A DNA stretch of 64,000 nt from Mucilaginibacter pedocola (GTDB lineage Bacteria; Bacteroidota; Bacteroidia; Sphingobacteriales; Sphingobacteriaceae): the NCBI RefSeq assembly GCF_002013915.1, contig NZ_MBTF01000001.1:620001-684000 (forward strand), given 5' to 3'. Positions 13,927-23,228 of the stretch are shown here, one piece after another. The position numbers and the translations under genes are program-made. Numbering within the stretch: the stretch's first letter is position 1; every line of letters starts with the position of its first letter. The notes below the pieces were generated by a model. The model was not told the DNA's origin. It worked only from the letters and a program-made list of their open reading frames with translations, and did no database searches.

Positions 13927-14916
13927 ATGAAACAGATACTTAACCATCTATTCGAACACAAAACATTCAGCAGGGCACAGTCGAAAGAGATTTTGACCAA
14001 TATTGCTTTGGGTAAATACAATAACTCGCAAATGGCGGCCTTCATGACGGCCTATTGCATGCGCAGCATCACGGTTGAAGAACTGGAAGGTTTCCGCGAT
14101 GCGATGCTGGAGCTTTGCCTGCCTATCGACCTGCAGAGCGGCCAACTCATCGACCTTTGCGGCACCGGCGGCGATGGTAAGGACACCTTTAATATTTCTA
14201 CCCTTGCTTCGTTTGTAGTGGCTGGTGCTGGGTATAAGGTAGCTAAGCATGGCAACTATGGCGTATCGTCGGGTTGCGGCTCGTCAAACGTAATGGAGCA
14301 TTTGGGGTATACCTTTACCAACGATACCGATAAACTGAAAAGCAGTATCGATAAAGCTAATATCTGTTTTCTGCATGCGCCGCTGTTCCACCCGGCCATG
14401 AAAACCGTGGCACCTATCCGTCGCGAATTGGGTGTAAAAACTTTCTTCAATATGTTAGGTCCCATGGTAAATCCTGCAAAACCGGGCAACCAGTTGGTGG
14501 GGGTATTCAACCTCGAACTGGCAAGGGTTTATGCATACCTTTACCAAAAATCGGGCATTAAATACACCATTCTGAATGCGCTTGATGGCTACGACGAGAT
14601 ATCCCTCACCTGCGATTTTAAAACCTTTTCGGCCGAGGGCGAGAAGATAAACAGCATAGAAGCGTTGGGTTTTGAAAAACTAAGCGAAAGCGAAATTACG
14701 GGCGGGCATACCGTAGCCGAATCGGCAGATATATTTATGAAGGTGCTGAATGATGAAGCAACAAGCGCACAAACCAATGTAGTATTGAGCAACGCTGCTT
14801 TGGCCATAAAAACCATAGCGCCAACTAAAAGCTTTGCCGATTGTTTTTATGAGGCTGAAGAGTCGCTTATCAGTAAGAAAGCGCTCATTAGCTTTAAAAC
14901 ACTCATAGCCAACTAA
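13927..14916 (+). CDS. trpD: Anthranilate phosphoribosyltransferase
   Basis: A 329-residue enzyme that joins anthranilate to PRPP in tryptophan synthesis. Seen: the PRPP/Mg motif GTGGDGKDTFN at residues 79-89, the KHGNYGVSSGCGSSNVME segment near residue 107 and PIRRELGVKTFFNMLGPMVNP near residue 158. It is the first structural gene after the attenuator and is followed after 2 bases directly by trpF, so trpC is not in its usual place. Confidence 0.97.
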   Translation: MKQILNHLFEHKTFSRAQSKEILTNIALGKYNNSQMAAFMTAYCMRSITVEELEGFRDAMLELCLPIDLQSGQLIDLCGTGGDGKDTFNISTLASFVVAGAGYKVAKHGNYGVSSGCGSSNVMEHLGYTFTNDTDKLKSSIDKANICFLHAPLFHPAMKTVAPIRRELGVKTFFNMLGPMVNPAKPGNQLVGVFNLELARVYAYLYQKSGIKYTILNALDGYDEISLTCDFKTFSAEGEKINSIEALGFEKLSESEITGGHTVAESADIFMKVLNDEATSAQTNVVLSNAALAIKTIAPTKSFADCFYEAEESLISKKALISFKTLIAN

Positions 14917-14918
14917 CC

Positions 14919-15545
14919 ATGAGAATAAAAGTTTGCGGTTTAAAATACCCGGACAATATAGCAGATGTAGCAGCACTATCGCCCGACTATATGGGCTTTA
15001 TTTACTATAGCCGTTCGCCGCGTTTTATTGGTGAGCTGGATGAAGATGTGCTGGAAACCCTGCCCGACCATATCCTGAAAACCGGCGTTTTTGTAAATGC
15101 ATCGGTAGAGCGGGTAAGCAAAACCATGAACAAATATGGCTTTGATGCCCTGCAGTTTCACGGAACCGAAACGCCCGACTACTGCGCATTGTTTCGCCCC
15201 AAAGTGCAGGTACTGAAAGCCTTTGGTGTGGATGAAGATTTTGATTTCGGACGGTTAGAGGCGTACGAAAATAAGGTAGACTACTTTCTGTTCGATACCA
15301 AAACGGCTGCGCATGGCGGTTCGGGGCAAACTTTTAATTGGAGCGTATTAAACAAGTATACCGGCAGCGTGCCTTTTTTCCTTTCGGGCGGGCTGAGCCT
15401 GGAGAACTTGGCAGAAGTGGGCAACATTAATCACCCGATGCTGTACGGGGTAGACCTGAACAGCAGGTTTGAATCGGCACCGGCAGAAAAAGATATAAAC
15501 AAGCTTAAAGAGGCATTTAATATTATAAAAACATTTAGCAAATAA
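14919..15545 (+). CDS. trpF: Phosphoribosylanthranilate isomerase
   Basis: A 208-residue TIM barrel with the N-terminal [11 protein letters not shown] containing the catalytic Cys, [11 protein letters not shown] in the second strand-loop, [18 protein letters not shown] with the catalytic Asp, and a C-terminal phosphate-binding GGLSLENL...GVDLNSRFE. It catalyses the Amadori rearrangement in tryptophan synthesis. Its last base is the first base of trpB, indicating translational coupling. Confidence 0.97.
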   Translation: MRIKVCGLKYPDNIADVAALSPDYMGFIYYSRSPRFIGELDEDVLETLPDHILKTGVFVNASVERVSKTMNKYGFDALQFHGTETPDYCALFRPKVQVLKAFGVDEDFDFGRLEAYENKVDYFLFDTKTAAHGGSGQTFNWSVLNKYTGSVPFFLSGGLSLENLAEVGNINHPMLYGVDLNSRFESAPAEKDINKLKEAFNIIKTFSK

Positions 15546-16726
15546 TGAAGTACGGAGTTAACGAACAGGGCTATTACGGCGATTTTGGCGGGGCATACAT
15601 CCCCGAGATGCTTTACCCAAATGTAGAAGAGCTACGCCGGGAATATAACAAAGTACTTGATGACCCTGCCTTTAAAGCCGAGTTTGAGCAATTGCTTCGC
15701 GATTATGTGGGCCGCCCTTCGCCGCTTTACCATGCCAAACGCTATTCGGAAAAATATGGTGCCAACATCTTCTTCAAACGCGAGGACTTAAACCACACGG
15801 GCTCGCACAAAATAAACAACGCTATTGGGCAAATATTGCTGGCGCAACGCCTCGGTAAAAAACGCATTATAGCCGAAACCGGTGCAGGCCAGCACGGCGT
15901 GGCCACGGCTACCGTTTGTGCCTTAAAAGGTATTGAGTGCGTAGTATACATGGGCGAGATTGATATGGAGCGCCAGGCACCCAACGTGGCCCGTATGAAA
16001 ATGCTGGGCGCTACGGTAGTGCCGGCAACATCGGGCAGTAAAACATTGAAAGATGCTACTAACGAGGCCTTGCGCGATTGGATAGCTAACCCCGTTGATA
16101 CCCACTACATCATTGGCTCGGTTGTAGGCCCATACCCATACCCGGATATGGTGGCCCAGTTTCAATCGATAATTTCGTTAGAAGCCAAAAAACAACTGCT
16201 GGAGCAAACCGGTAGCGAATTGCCGCAATACGTTATGGCCTGTGTGGGCGGTGGCAGTAATGCTATGGGCATGTTTTACCATTTTTTGGATGATGAGAAT
16301 GTGCAGCTTGTAGCGGTGGAAGCAGCAGGTAAGGGTGTTGAAAGCGGGCATTCTGCAGCAACCACATCCCTGGGTAAAGAAGGCGTACTCCACGGCAGCC
16401 GCACCATACTCATGCAAACCGACGATGGCCAAGTAGTAGAACCTTATTCTATTTCGGCTGGGTTAGATTACCCCGGCATTGGCCCGCAACACGCACACCT
16501 TTACAAAGTAAACCGCGCTAAATATGTAAGCATTACCGATGATGAGTCGCTACAGGCTGGCTTGCTTTGTTGCCAGTTAGAGGGGATTATCCCTGCTATA
16601 GAAACAGCGCATGCCTTGGCACAATTAGAGAAAATGTCATTCAAAAAAGATGATAACGTAGTTATCTGCTTATCGGGAAGGGGAGATAAAGACTTGAATA
16701 CTTACATAAAGCATTTTGGGTTTTAA
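15545..16726 (+). CDS. trpB: Tryptophan synthase beta chain
   Basis: This 393-residue PLP enzyme condenses indole with serine. Visible are the PLP Lys in [11 protein letters not shown] (Lys89), the [18 protein letters not shown] segment near residue 117, the phosphate-binding [13 protein letters not shown] near residue 236 and the C-terminal [12 protein letters not shown]. It overlaps trpF by one base. No trpA follows; a terminator lies 40 bases downstream, so the alpha subunit must be encoded elsewhere. Confidence 0.97.
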   Translation: MKYGVNEQGYYGDFGGAYIPEMLYPNVEELRREYNKVLDDPAFKAEFEQLLRDYVGRPSPLYHAKRYSEKYGANIFFKREDLNHTGSHKINNAIGQILLAQRLGKKRIIAETGAGQHGVATATVCALKGIECVVYMGEIDMERQAPNVARMKMLGATVVPATSGSKTLKDATNEALRDWIANPVDTHYIIGSVVGPYPYPDMVAQFQSIISLEAKKQLLEQTGSELPQYVMACVGGGSNAMGMFYHFLDDENVQLVAVEAAGKGVESGHSAATTSLGKEGVLHGSRTILMQTDDGQVVEPYSISAGLDYPGIGPQHAHLYKVNRAKYVSITDDESLQAGLLCCQLEGIIPAIETAHALAQLEKMSFKKDDNVVICLSGRGDKDLNTYIKHFGF

Positions 16727-16765
16727 GTAACCATTACCGTCTATTTAAACAAACGGTATATATAA

Positions 16766-16795
16766 GGAAGGGCGAAAAGAAATTTTCGCCTTTCT
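16766..16795. terminator. Bidirectional terminator after trpB
   Basis: GGCGAAAA and TTTTCGCC form a perfect stem around a GAAA tetraloop, extended outward by A-T and G-C pairs and ending in TTTCT. It separates trpB from the convergent AraC gene. Confidence 0.75.
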
Positions 16796-16818
16796 GCGTT
16801 ATACAAACAAATAGCCGC

Positions 16819-17664
16819 TCACAACAACCTATTCTTTTTAAACTCTGAAGGGTTTTCGCCAACCACCTTGTTAAACAGTTTATTGAAGTAAGATAAGCTT
16901 TCAAATCCCACCGCATAGCAGGTTTCGGTTACGTTCTTATCCTGCATCAGCAGATTTTTCGCAATATCTATGCGGTATTGATTCACAAAATCCGTAAAGG
17001 TAATATTGGTTTGGCGTTTAAAGTAGCGGCAAAAGGCGGCTGTGGTTAAATTCACTTTGCCCGCTACCACATTTACATCGGGTTTACTGCTGTAGTTAGC
17101 ACCGATGTATTCGTAAATGGCGCCCATGCGTATTTTATCTTTCAGGAAAAATTGGAGGCTGATATCATCGCCGTTCAGGATGGTATATTCTTCTGAGCGT
17201 GCAAGGATATCGAATACATTCATCAACTGCATCAATTGCTCAAAAGAGCTTAGCGCCGCCATACCTTTTAGCTTTTCGGTAACCACAGCTTTGGTTTCGC
17301 CATGGAAGGCAATGCCGTAAGCTGCTTTTTTGAACAGTTGGTTAATAACAGCGAATTCGGGCGAGATGCCAATGGCGGTGCCCATAAAATCCTCGCGAAG
17401 CTGGATCACGATCTGGTGGTAATCGCTACGGAGGCGATAATCAAAATTAAGATGAGGGAGGTTGCTACCGATGAAAACCAGGTCGCTTTGTGTGTAGCCT
17501 GATATATGCGAACCTACGTGCCTGATGCCGGCATCGGCCTCCACATACACCAGCTCAAATTCGGGATGATAATGCCACAGGAAGGTATTGCGCAAGCGTG
17601 GCGAAAACAGCTTGAATGATTTGCCCGGTTCAAAATCTACCCGCTCTAATTGTATCTCATTCAT
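16819..17664 (-). CDS. AraC-family transcriptional regulator with cupin sensor domain
   Basis: A 281-residue protein. The first half is a cupin-like ligand domain (FLWHYHPEFELVYVEAD at residues 29-45, then GSHISGYTQSDLVFIGSNLPH). The C-terminal 100 residues are two AraC-type helix-turn-helix units ending in NVTETCYAVGFESLSYFNKLFNKVVGENPSEF. It is divergent from the dioxygenase gene at 17793 and probably regulates it; the effector is unknown. Confidence 0.9.
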   Translation of the reverse strand: MNEIQLERVDFEPGKSFKLFSPRLRNTFLWHYHPEFELVYVEADAGIRHVGSHISGYTQSDLVFIGSNLPHLNFDYRLRSDYHQIVIQLREDFMGTAIGISPEFAVINQLFKKAAYGIAFHGETKAVVTEKLKGMAALSSFEQLMQLMNVFDILARSEEYTILNGDDISLQFFLKDKIRMGAIYEYIGANYSSKPDVNVVAGKVNLTTAAFCRYFKRQTNITFTDFVNQYRIDIAKNLLMQDKNVTETCYAVGFESLSYFNKLFNKVVGENPSEFKKNRLL

Positions 17665-17792
17665 CCTTCATTGGCTTGTTAGTAGGTGTGAATTTAATAC
17701 AAATGTCAATACAGAGCAAATTCTGGTCATTGTGCAGAATATTGGCCTTGCTAAGCCAACCTAACTTTGAATTATCAAAACCAATAGAAACC

Positions 17793-18776
17793 ATGATAGC
17801 AGAACAAAAAACTATGGCACCTACCATGATGGCACCCGGACCGCAAAATGCACATAAAGAAATACCGGGCAACCCATCTACCGCAAAATCAAGCCAGCTG
17901 AAACTGAACGACCGCAGCAACGGAAAGCGCCTGCAGGTGCTGAGTGAAGACGACTGGAAATTCTGGATAGAGAACGGCTATGTAATAGTAAAACAAGCCG
18001 TAAGGCGCGAGCAAGCACTGGCTTTAGCTGATTACCTGTGGGAGTATGAAGGCAAGGACCCCAACGATATGGAGAGTTGGTATAAAAAGCCTAACGCCCA
18101 AATGCAGATGAAGGAACTCAACAACACCGGCATGGTAGAGATATACAACCACCAGTTGATGTGGGATAACCGCCAAACCCCGCGTGTACACCAGGCCTTT
18201 GCCGATATTTGGGGAACCGAAAAACTTTGGGCAACTATTGACCGTGCTAACCTCAACTTTCCGCTGCGTCCGGGTTTCGAATATAAAGGCTTCATCCACT
18301 GGGATTACGACCCCGAAACAAAACCGCAGAACGTGCAAGGAGTATTGGCCCTTGCCGACCAAACCGACGAAACCATGGGCGGTTTCCAGTGCATACCCGA
18401 ACTTTATCGCACTTACGACACCTGGAAACTAACCCAACCCGAAGACCGCGACCACTACAAACCCGATACCACAGGTTTTAATATAGAAAAGGTAAAACTG
18501 GAAGCCGGCGACCTGCTGATATTTAACAGCCTGCAGCCACATGGCATACGCGCCAATACCAGCGGCAATAAAGTGCGCGTGGCCCAATATATTGCCATGA
18601 TGCCCGCACAGGAGGATAACGAAGAATTGGTGAACTGGCGCATAAACAGCTGGCAAAGCCGCGAGGCCATGCAAGGCTATGCTTTCCCCGGCGACCCTTT
18701 GGAGCGCGAAAAACAAAACCCGGTTGCGGAATTGACGGACTTGGGTAAGAAGTTGTTAGGGTTGGAGAAGTGGTAA
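17793..18776 (+). CDS. Phytanoyl-CoA dioxygenase (PhyH) family protein
   Basis: The ATG at 17793 is chosen over a longer frame that would run into the divergent AraC gene. The 327-residue protein has the Fe(II)/2-oxoglutarate oxygenase facial triad H169-W-D171 (IHWDYD) and H250 (LQPHG), with Arg262 as a likely 2-oxoglutarate ligand. The N-terminal 40 residues are low-complexity. The substrate is unknown. The divergent AraC regulator with a cupin domain suggests induction by a sugar or small metabolite. Confidence 0.85.
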   Translation: MIAEQKTMAPTMMAPGPQNAHKEIPGNPSTAKSSQLKLNDRSNGKRLQVLSEDDWKFWIENGYVIVKQAVRREQALALADYLWEYEGKDPNDMESWYKKPNAQMQMKELNNTGMVEIYNHQLMWDNRQTPRVHQAFADIWGTEKLWATIDRANLNFPLRPGFEYKGFIHWDYDPETKPQNVQGVLALADQTDETMGGFQCIPELYRTYDTWKLTQPEDRDHYKPDTTGFNIEKVKLEAGDLLIFNSLQPHGIRANTSGNKVRVAQYIAMMPAQEDNEELVNWRINSWQSREAMQGYAFPGDPLEREKQNPVAELTDLGKKLLGLEKW

Positions 18777-18780
18777 AATA

Positions 18781-18886
18781 TTTGTTGTACTGAACGCAGT
18801 GAAGTACCTGAATCGTCGATTTGCAAGTTCGCCTTGCATCGTGTTCAATAGATCCTTCGCTGCGCTCAAGGATGACAAATTGTTTA
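18781..18886. repeat. Dispersed intergenic repeat (CTTCGCTGCGCTCAAGGATGACA type)
   Basis: The stretch contains GTACTGAACGCAGTGAAGTA and ends in CCTTCGCTGCGCTCAAGGAT-GACA. A related copy ending in TTCTTCGCTTCGCTCAGAAT-GACA is at 27205-27298. No coding sense is visible. Confidence 0.5.
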
Positions 18887-18892
18887 AAATAT

Positions 18893-20932
18893 TTACCCCG
18901 GCAGTTCTACAAAAAACACGGTACCCTCGCCGGTTTTGCTATCGAACCAGATGCGGCCACCGTGGGCCTCTATGATCTTTTTAGAGATAGATAACCCAAG
19001 CCCGAAAGGCTGCTCACCGTGTGTCCCGGCTTTTTTTGCGGACGTGAACATCTCGAATACATTGTCTTTATCCTTATCCGGTATGCCGATGCCATTATCA
19101 GCTACTGAGATAAGGATATTTTTTTCGTGCAGGGTAATGCCAACTTTTATAACGCCACCTTCGTGGCTGAATTTAATGGCGTTGATGATAAGGTTGTTGA
19201 ATACACGCCAGATGTTCTCGTAATTCACGTTAGCCATAATGCTCTCGTCGATGCTGTTGAATACGATCTCCTGTTGCTTATCTTTTGCCTTAAATTGCAG
19301 CAGTTCTACCGAATCAAAAAGCAACGCACGTAGGTCATGCGGTTCTTTTTCCATGGGCTGGCTATCGTTGGTCAGTCCCGATTCCAACAGTTCGTTTATC
19401 ATCTCCAGCGAACTGTTACTCGTGCTTTCGATGATCTTCAGCAGGTGGCGGTTCTCTTCGCTCAGGCTGCTTTCTTCTTCAAGCACCATGGCAGCTATAC
19501 CCATAATGCCCGATAACGGGTTACGCAAGTCGTGCGCCATTACGCGCATTACGCGGATGTAGTTTTTATTCAGTGTTTCCAGTTCGGATAGTGCTGCCTG
19601 TAGTTGCTGGTTTTGCAAAACAGTGCCTTTGTTAATGGCCTTGGTGCGTTTTAAATTGCGGTTCACCAAAATAATGATGATCACAAACAGCACCACAATA
19701 ACCACACTGCCTTCCAGGTATAGCTGCTTTACATCGTTCTTCTGCATCAGCTCGCCCAGCGACTGCTCTTGCTGCAAGGTATTCATCTCGCGCTCCACAT
19801 CCAACCTGAATAATTCGGCAGACGTATTGTCGGACGAATCCTTTGTTGCTATGTACGCGTTTTGGTATTTATAAGCTTCGGCGTGCTTACCTGTCAGATC
19901 CAGGTATCGCGCCTGCAGCTTAATCCAGTTAAGTTGCGAAGCAGGGTTTTGTTTATAGTACTTGTTTAAATTGGCCCGGCCCTCGGCAAGGCTTTTTGCA
20001 GCTTTTGGATAGTCGCCTTTGATCAGATATACCTCGGCAAGTTTCAATAATGGGGGGATGCGTGCCCCGTCTGTTATGGTTGGGGGCAACAGGGCGAGGC
20101 TTTTGTTAAGATATTCTTCAGCTATAGCGATGTTTCCCCGTTTTAGGTACAGCCCGCCAAGGTTATCATATATCACGGCATAGGCACCGGGGAGATACAA
20201 TTTGGCTACCAGGTTAAGGCTATCGGTTCTTTTGATCAGGTTAAGGTCGGCTATATAATAAATTGAGGCGCTATCCAACATGCCGGCGCGCTCGTATGAG
20301 AAACCCGCATTATTAAGCGCTCCTTGTTTTAAAAAGAAAAGCTTTTGCTGGTTTATCTCTTTACCGCATTGGCTGAGCCCTTTGTAGCTCTCGGCCCAAT
20401 AGCGCGCGGCCAAAACAAATTTGCGCTGGTCGTAATAAATGCCGCCTATTTTGCTGGCGAGGTCGCCGTTATCGCAGTCGCCGCCGGGCAATACTTCGCG
20501 CGCCTGGTAGTAATAACGCAATGCGAGGGTGTATTTTTGCAGCTTTACACAAGCATCGCCTTTGGCAAGTAAAGCTTTAAAATAGTAGTTGGGGTAAGTG
20601 GTTTTGCGTTCGTCGCTTTTAAAAAAAGCCAGGGCACTATCGGCATAAACCGTCATCCCGGCTCCATTGTTAAAATAGTCCAATTCGCGTAAACCGTAGT
20701 AAGTTGTTATAAGAGGGTCGGTATTTTTTATCTGTGGGCGTAGTTTTATGAGCAATTTCTGCCCCTCTTGTCCGCGCCCGGCGTAGTAAAGGCTATCTGC
20801 CAAAACCAGTTGAGCTTTTATTTTGCTGCTATCCTGTTTAGGCTGCGTGCACGATGTTAAGCCGAATAGCAACACCACAAACAGCCAGAAGCCCGCTTTT
20901 AAACAATACAGGAATATGAAACGATGCAACAT
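18893..20932 (-). CDS. TPR-containing sensor histidine kinase
   Basis: The start at 20932 (MLHRFIF) is preferred because it gives a lipoprotein-like signal with LTSC near residue 29; an in-frame ATG 13 codons upstream is also possible. About 350 residues of tetratricopeptide repeats follow (for example ALRYYYQAREVLPGG, AIAEEYLNKSLALLPP), then one transmembrane segment VVIVVLFVIIIILVNR. A HisKA domain with the phospho-His in VMAHDLRNPLSG and a HATPase domain with NLIINAIKFS, DNGIGIPD and GLGLSISKKIIEAHGG come last. No response regulator is adjacent, so it is an orphan kinase. Confidence 0.9.
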   Translation of the reverse strand: MLHRFIFLYCLKAGFWLFVVLLFGLTSCTQPKQDSSKIKAQLVLADSLYYAGRGQEGQKLLIKLRPQIKNTDPLITTYYGLRELDYFNNGAGMTVYADSALAFFKSDERKTTYPNYYFKALLAKGDACVKLQKYTLALRYYYQAREVLPGGDCDNGDLASKIGGIYYDQRKFVLAARYWAESYKGLSQCGKEINQQKLFFLKQGALNNAGFSYERAGMLDSASIYYIADLNLIKRTDSLNLVAKLYLPGAYAVIYDNLGGLYLKRGNIAIAEEYLNKSLALLPPTITDGARIPPLLKLAEVYLIKGDYPKAAKSLAEGRANLNKYYKQNPASQLNWIKLQARYLDLTGKHAEAYKYQNAYIATKDSSDNTSAELFRLDVEREMNTLQQEQSLGELMQKNDVKQLYLEGSVVIVVLFVIIIILVNRNLKRTKAINKGTVLQNQQLQAALSELETLNKNYIRVMRVMAHDLRNPLSGIMGIAAMVLEEESSLSEENRHLLKIIESTSNSSLEMINELLESGLTNDSQPMEKEPHDLRALLFDSVELLQFKAKDKQQEIVFNSIDESIMANVNYENIWRVFNNLIINAIKFSHEGGVIKVGITLHEKNILISVADNGIGIPDKDKDNVFEMFTSAKKAGTHGEQPFGLGLSISKKIIEAHGGRIWFDSKTGEGTVFFVELPG

Positions 20933-21235
20933 ATCAGGGTGAGCAGATAACAATGCCAAAAGATAGAGCAAGTATTTTATATAAACAACATAAATATCAA
21001 CTTGAAAGGCCGGCGTCGCGAACCAAAATTAACATCATGCCGATGTCAGAAAAAGCTTCGTAAAATAGTGGTATAACTTCAAAAGCTCTGAACAGCGCTG
21101 AAAGTCAATAATATGCTTTAAAGTGTTGCAAACGCGGTTTTTAACACAAATGTTAAATATCTTCCCGACGGCAATAATGCGTTTATGTGCACGTATAAAT
21201 ATCATATCTACACAAAAAACTACTGACCCCAAACT
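20933..21235. other. Intergenic region without recognised gene
   Basis: About 300 bases between the divergent kinase and the small conserved ORF. It is AT-rich close to both starts, as expected for two promoters. No structured RNA or repeat was recognised. Confidence 0.5.
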
Positions 21236-21472
21236 ATGGAATACAAGATAAAACTCGCCGATGGCAAGGCCCACATTATTAATATAACCAGTGCTTATTT
21301 TAAATCGTGGCAGGTATGGCACGTTAAGTTTACCGACGGTAAAGTGGCCATGCTATTTAAAATGGGCAGCGAATGGATGCAGCGTAACGAAGATTTTTTA
21401 GAGGCCGAGGTGCTGGAGATATTGGGGCGTGCAATAGATAAGATCATTCATAAGCGAAACATAGCCTTCTGA
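21236..21472 (+). CDS. Small conserved-looking hypothetical protein
   Basis: A 78-residue soluble protein with two beta-hairpin-like strands (YKIKLADGKAHIINIT, WHVKFTDGKVAMLFK) and a C-terminal helix (EAEVLEILGRAIDKIIHK). It has no Cys and no signal peptide. The alternating pattern looks like a genuine folded protein. No family was recognised. It is monocistronic and followed by a long hairpin. Confidence 0.65.
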   Translation: MEYKIKLADGKAHIINITSAYFKSWQVWHVKFTDGKVAMLFKMGSEWMQRNEDFLEAEVLEILGRAIDKIIHKRNIAF

Positions 21473-21528
21473 ATGATCATGAAATGTTCTAATTCTTGCG
21501 AATTTTACGAATTGGTGTAGTGCCATAA

Positions 21529-21563
21529 TAGATTTGACAACTTTTTGAAAGTTGTCAAATCTA
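21529..21563. repeat. 16-bp perfect palindromic hairpin, dispersed
   Basis: TAGATTTGACAACTTT and its exact complement surround a 3-base TTG loop. An imperfect copy (TTTGAAAACTTTT...AGTTGTCAAATCTA) lies at 40581-40612. It sits between two convergent genes and could act as a bidirectional terminator. Confidence 0.7.
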
Positions 21564-21582
21564 AAGGGAAGATATCGGGTCG

Positions 21583-22644
21583 CTATTTAAGCGCATCCTG
21601 CAACAGTCCCGTTAACTCTTTATAGCGCTCGCCGCGGCCATCGTTTTTGATGTAGTAGCATAGCAGGAAGGCGGTGTATTTTCCCTTGTTATCCACCATG
21701 GGGAAGCTGCCGAAAAGGCCGGGGCTGCTTACCACCGTTGGTCCCATAACCCACTCACCATAACCATAACCCATACTGCCGGCTTCGGCAGGAGAGTAGC
21801 CAACCTTTACATCGGCAGTTACACGGTTTATCTGCATTTCGGCAATGCTTTTTTCGCTCAGGATGCGCTTGCCCTTATAAGTGCCTTTGTTTAATATCAT
21901 TACCAAAAAGTTGGTATAGTCATTAGCGGTGCTGTTGGCTCCGCCCGCGGGGAGGGCAACTTTGCTGGTGCCAAAATCGCTGTTCTTCATTTCCAACGGA
22001 CCGGCAATACGTTCGGCAAAAAGGGTATGGAAATCCTTTCCGCTTATCTTTTCGATAATAGCCCCTGCTATCTGCAATCCTACATTACTGTAATGGAATA
22101 CCGTACCGGGCTTGCCTTCCATCGGCATGGCGGCAATATCGGCAATGGCTTCGTCCATGGTGTTTACGCCGCGCATTTCCTGCAGGCTTTCTTTTAACGA
22201 TGGAGAGAGGACGCCCGTAGTATGCGACAGGCACTGGCTAACCGTAATTCCGCCCTTGCCATGCTGCGAAAGCACCGGTAGGTATTTGCCAACGGTATCG
22301 GTAAGTTTTAGTTTGCCTTCGTCAACAAAGGTCATCACCAGGGCGGCGCTCAGCCATTTGCTACAACTGGCAATAGGCATTTTACTATCGGTGGTAAAGT
22401 CGTCGAGGTTGGCGGTTTTGTTTTGCCGCTTGGCCAAAAACTTATTCACCATTTTCTGCCTGCGCGATAGCTCGTTAACGGCATTGCTGTAAATCACCTT
22501 GCCATCTTTATAAACCACCAGCACACTACGCCCACCCATAGCAGGCGTATTATCGTTAAGCCAGTTATCTACCTTAGAAAAGTTTTGTGCATGAGCCCTG
22601 AAAATAAAAAGCAGGGCAAACGCGAGGAGGATATATTTTTTCAT
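21583..22644 (-). CDS. Secreted serine hydrolase, beta-lactamase class C/esterase type
   Basis: A 353-residue protein with a signal peptide (1-20, cleavage near AHAQ). The S-x-x-K nucleophile motif is SCSK at residues 93-96 and the Y-x-N motif is YSN in VFHYSNVGLQ near residue 185. The family includes D-Ala-D-Ala carboxypeptidases, esterases and class C beta-lactamases; the third motif is not canonical, so a beta-lactamase role is not supported. It is transcribed alone. Confidence 0.88.
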   Translation of the reverse strand: MKKYILLAFALLFIFRAHAQNFSKVDNWLNDNTPAMGGRSVLVVYKDGKVIYSNAVNELSRRQKMVNKFLAKRQNKTANLDDFTTDSKMPIASCSKWLSAALVMTFVDEGKLKLTDTVGKYLPVLSQHGKGGITVSQCLSHTTGVLSPSLKESLQEMRGVNTMDEAIADIAAMPMEGKPGTVFHYSNVGLQIAGAIIEKISGKDFHTLFAERIAGPLEMKNSDFGTSKVALPAGGANSTANDYTNFLVMILNKGTYKGKRILSEKSIAEMQINRVTADVKVGYSPAEAGSMGYGYGEWVMGPTVVSSPGLFGSFPMVDNKGKYTAFLLCYYIKNDGRGERYKELTGLLQDALK

Positions 22645-22655
22645 GATATTTTTTC

Positions 22656-22700
22656 TGAACCTTGATTCGCTTGATTTTAGGATTCTCAGGATAGGCTATC
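22656..22700. repeat. Dispersed repeat, TGATTCGCTTGATTT family
   Basis: GAACCTTGATTCGCTTGATTTTAGGATTCTC is shared, with few changes, with 41318-41352. Both lie in intergenic space beside a gene start or another repeat. Confidence 0.55.
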
Positions 22701-22803
22701 GGTGAAATCAATATTAGATAGGTGGAATCACTGCAAAAAAATCCTGTAATAATCTTGCCCATCCCTAAATCCTGTCAAAAATTTCAACCGACTTCATCGT
22801 GTT

Positions 22804-23211
22804 TTAGTCCATTATCACCTTCTTCAATTCCTGTCCCTTTTCCTTCACTATTTTCTTGTAGGTTTCGTACTGCTCGTCGCTCAGTATGTCTTGTAGCTTG
22901 GCATCCTTCTCTTTCATCAGCGAGCGGGCTTTCATGCCTTTGCTGAATTTGCTATCGGTAGAGGTGAGCAGCGGCTGCATTTTTTGGGCATATTCCAGGT
23001 TCAGTTTGCTTACCTGCTGGTATTGGGCATCGGTAAGTTTCAGGTCCTCCTTCATCATTTTGTTTTGCCAGTCGGCGCGTTGTTGCGGTGTCGATTTTTT
23101 CAAGGCCGCAGCATCCATGGTTTGCGCTTTGGCGGGTGCCGAAAACAAAATAGGTAACAGGAGCAGGATAGGGGCCAACCCGTATCCTGCTTTAGAGAGT
23201 ATATTTTTCAT
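22804..23211 (-). CDS. Small secreted Spy/CpxP-like helical protein
   Basis: A 135-residue protein with a signal peptide (about 1-29, AKAQ). The mature part is charged and helical, with LKLTDAQYQQVSKLNLEYAQKM matching the LTxxQ pattern of periplasmic Spy/CpxP-like proteins, and DAKLQDILSDEQYETYKKI repeating it. It likely acts as a small periplasmic chaperone or stress protein. It follows the lipoprotein at 23229 after 17 bases on the same strand. Confidence 0.75.
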   Translation of the reverse strand: MKNILSKAGYGLAPILLLLPILFSAPAKAQTMDAAALKKSTPQQRADWQNKMMKEDLKLTDAQYQQVSKLNLEYAQKMQPLLTSTDSKFSKGMKARSLMKEKDAKLQDILSDEQYETYKKIVKEKGQELKKVIMD

Positions 23212-23228
23212 AGCTGCAATTTAGCGTT

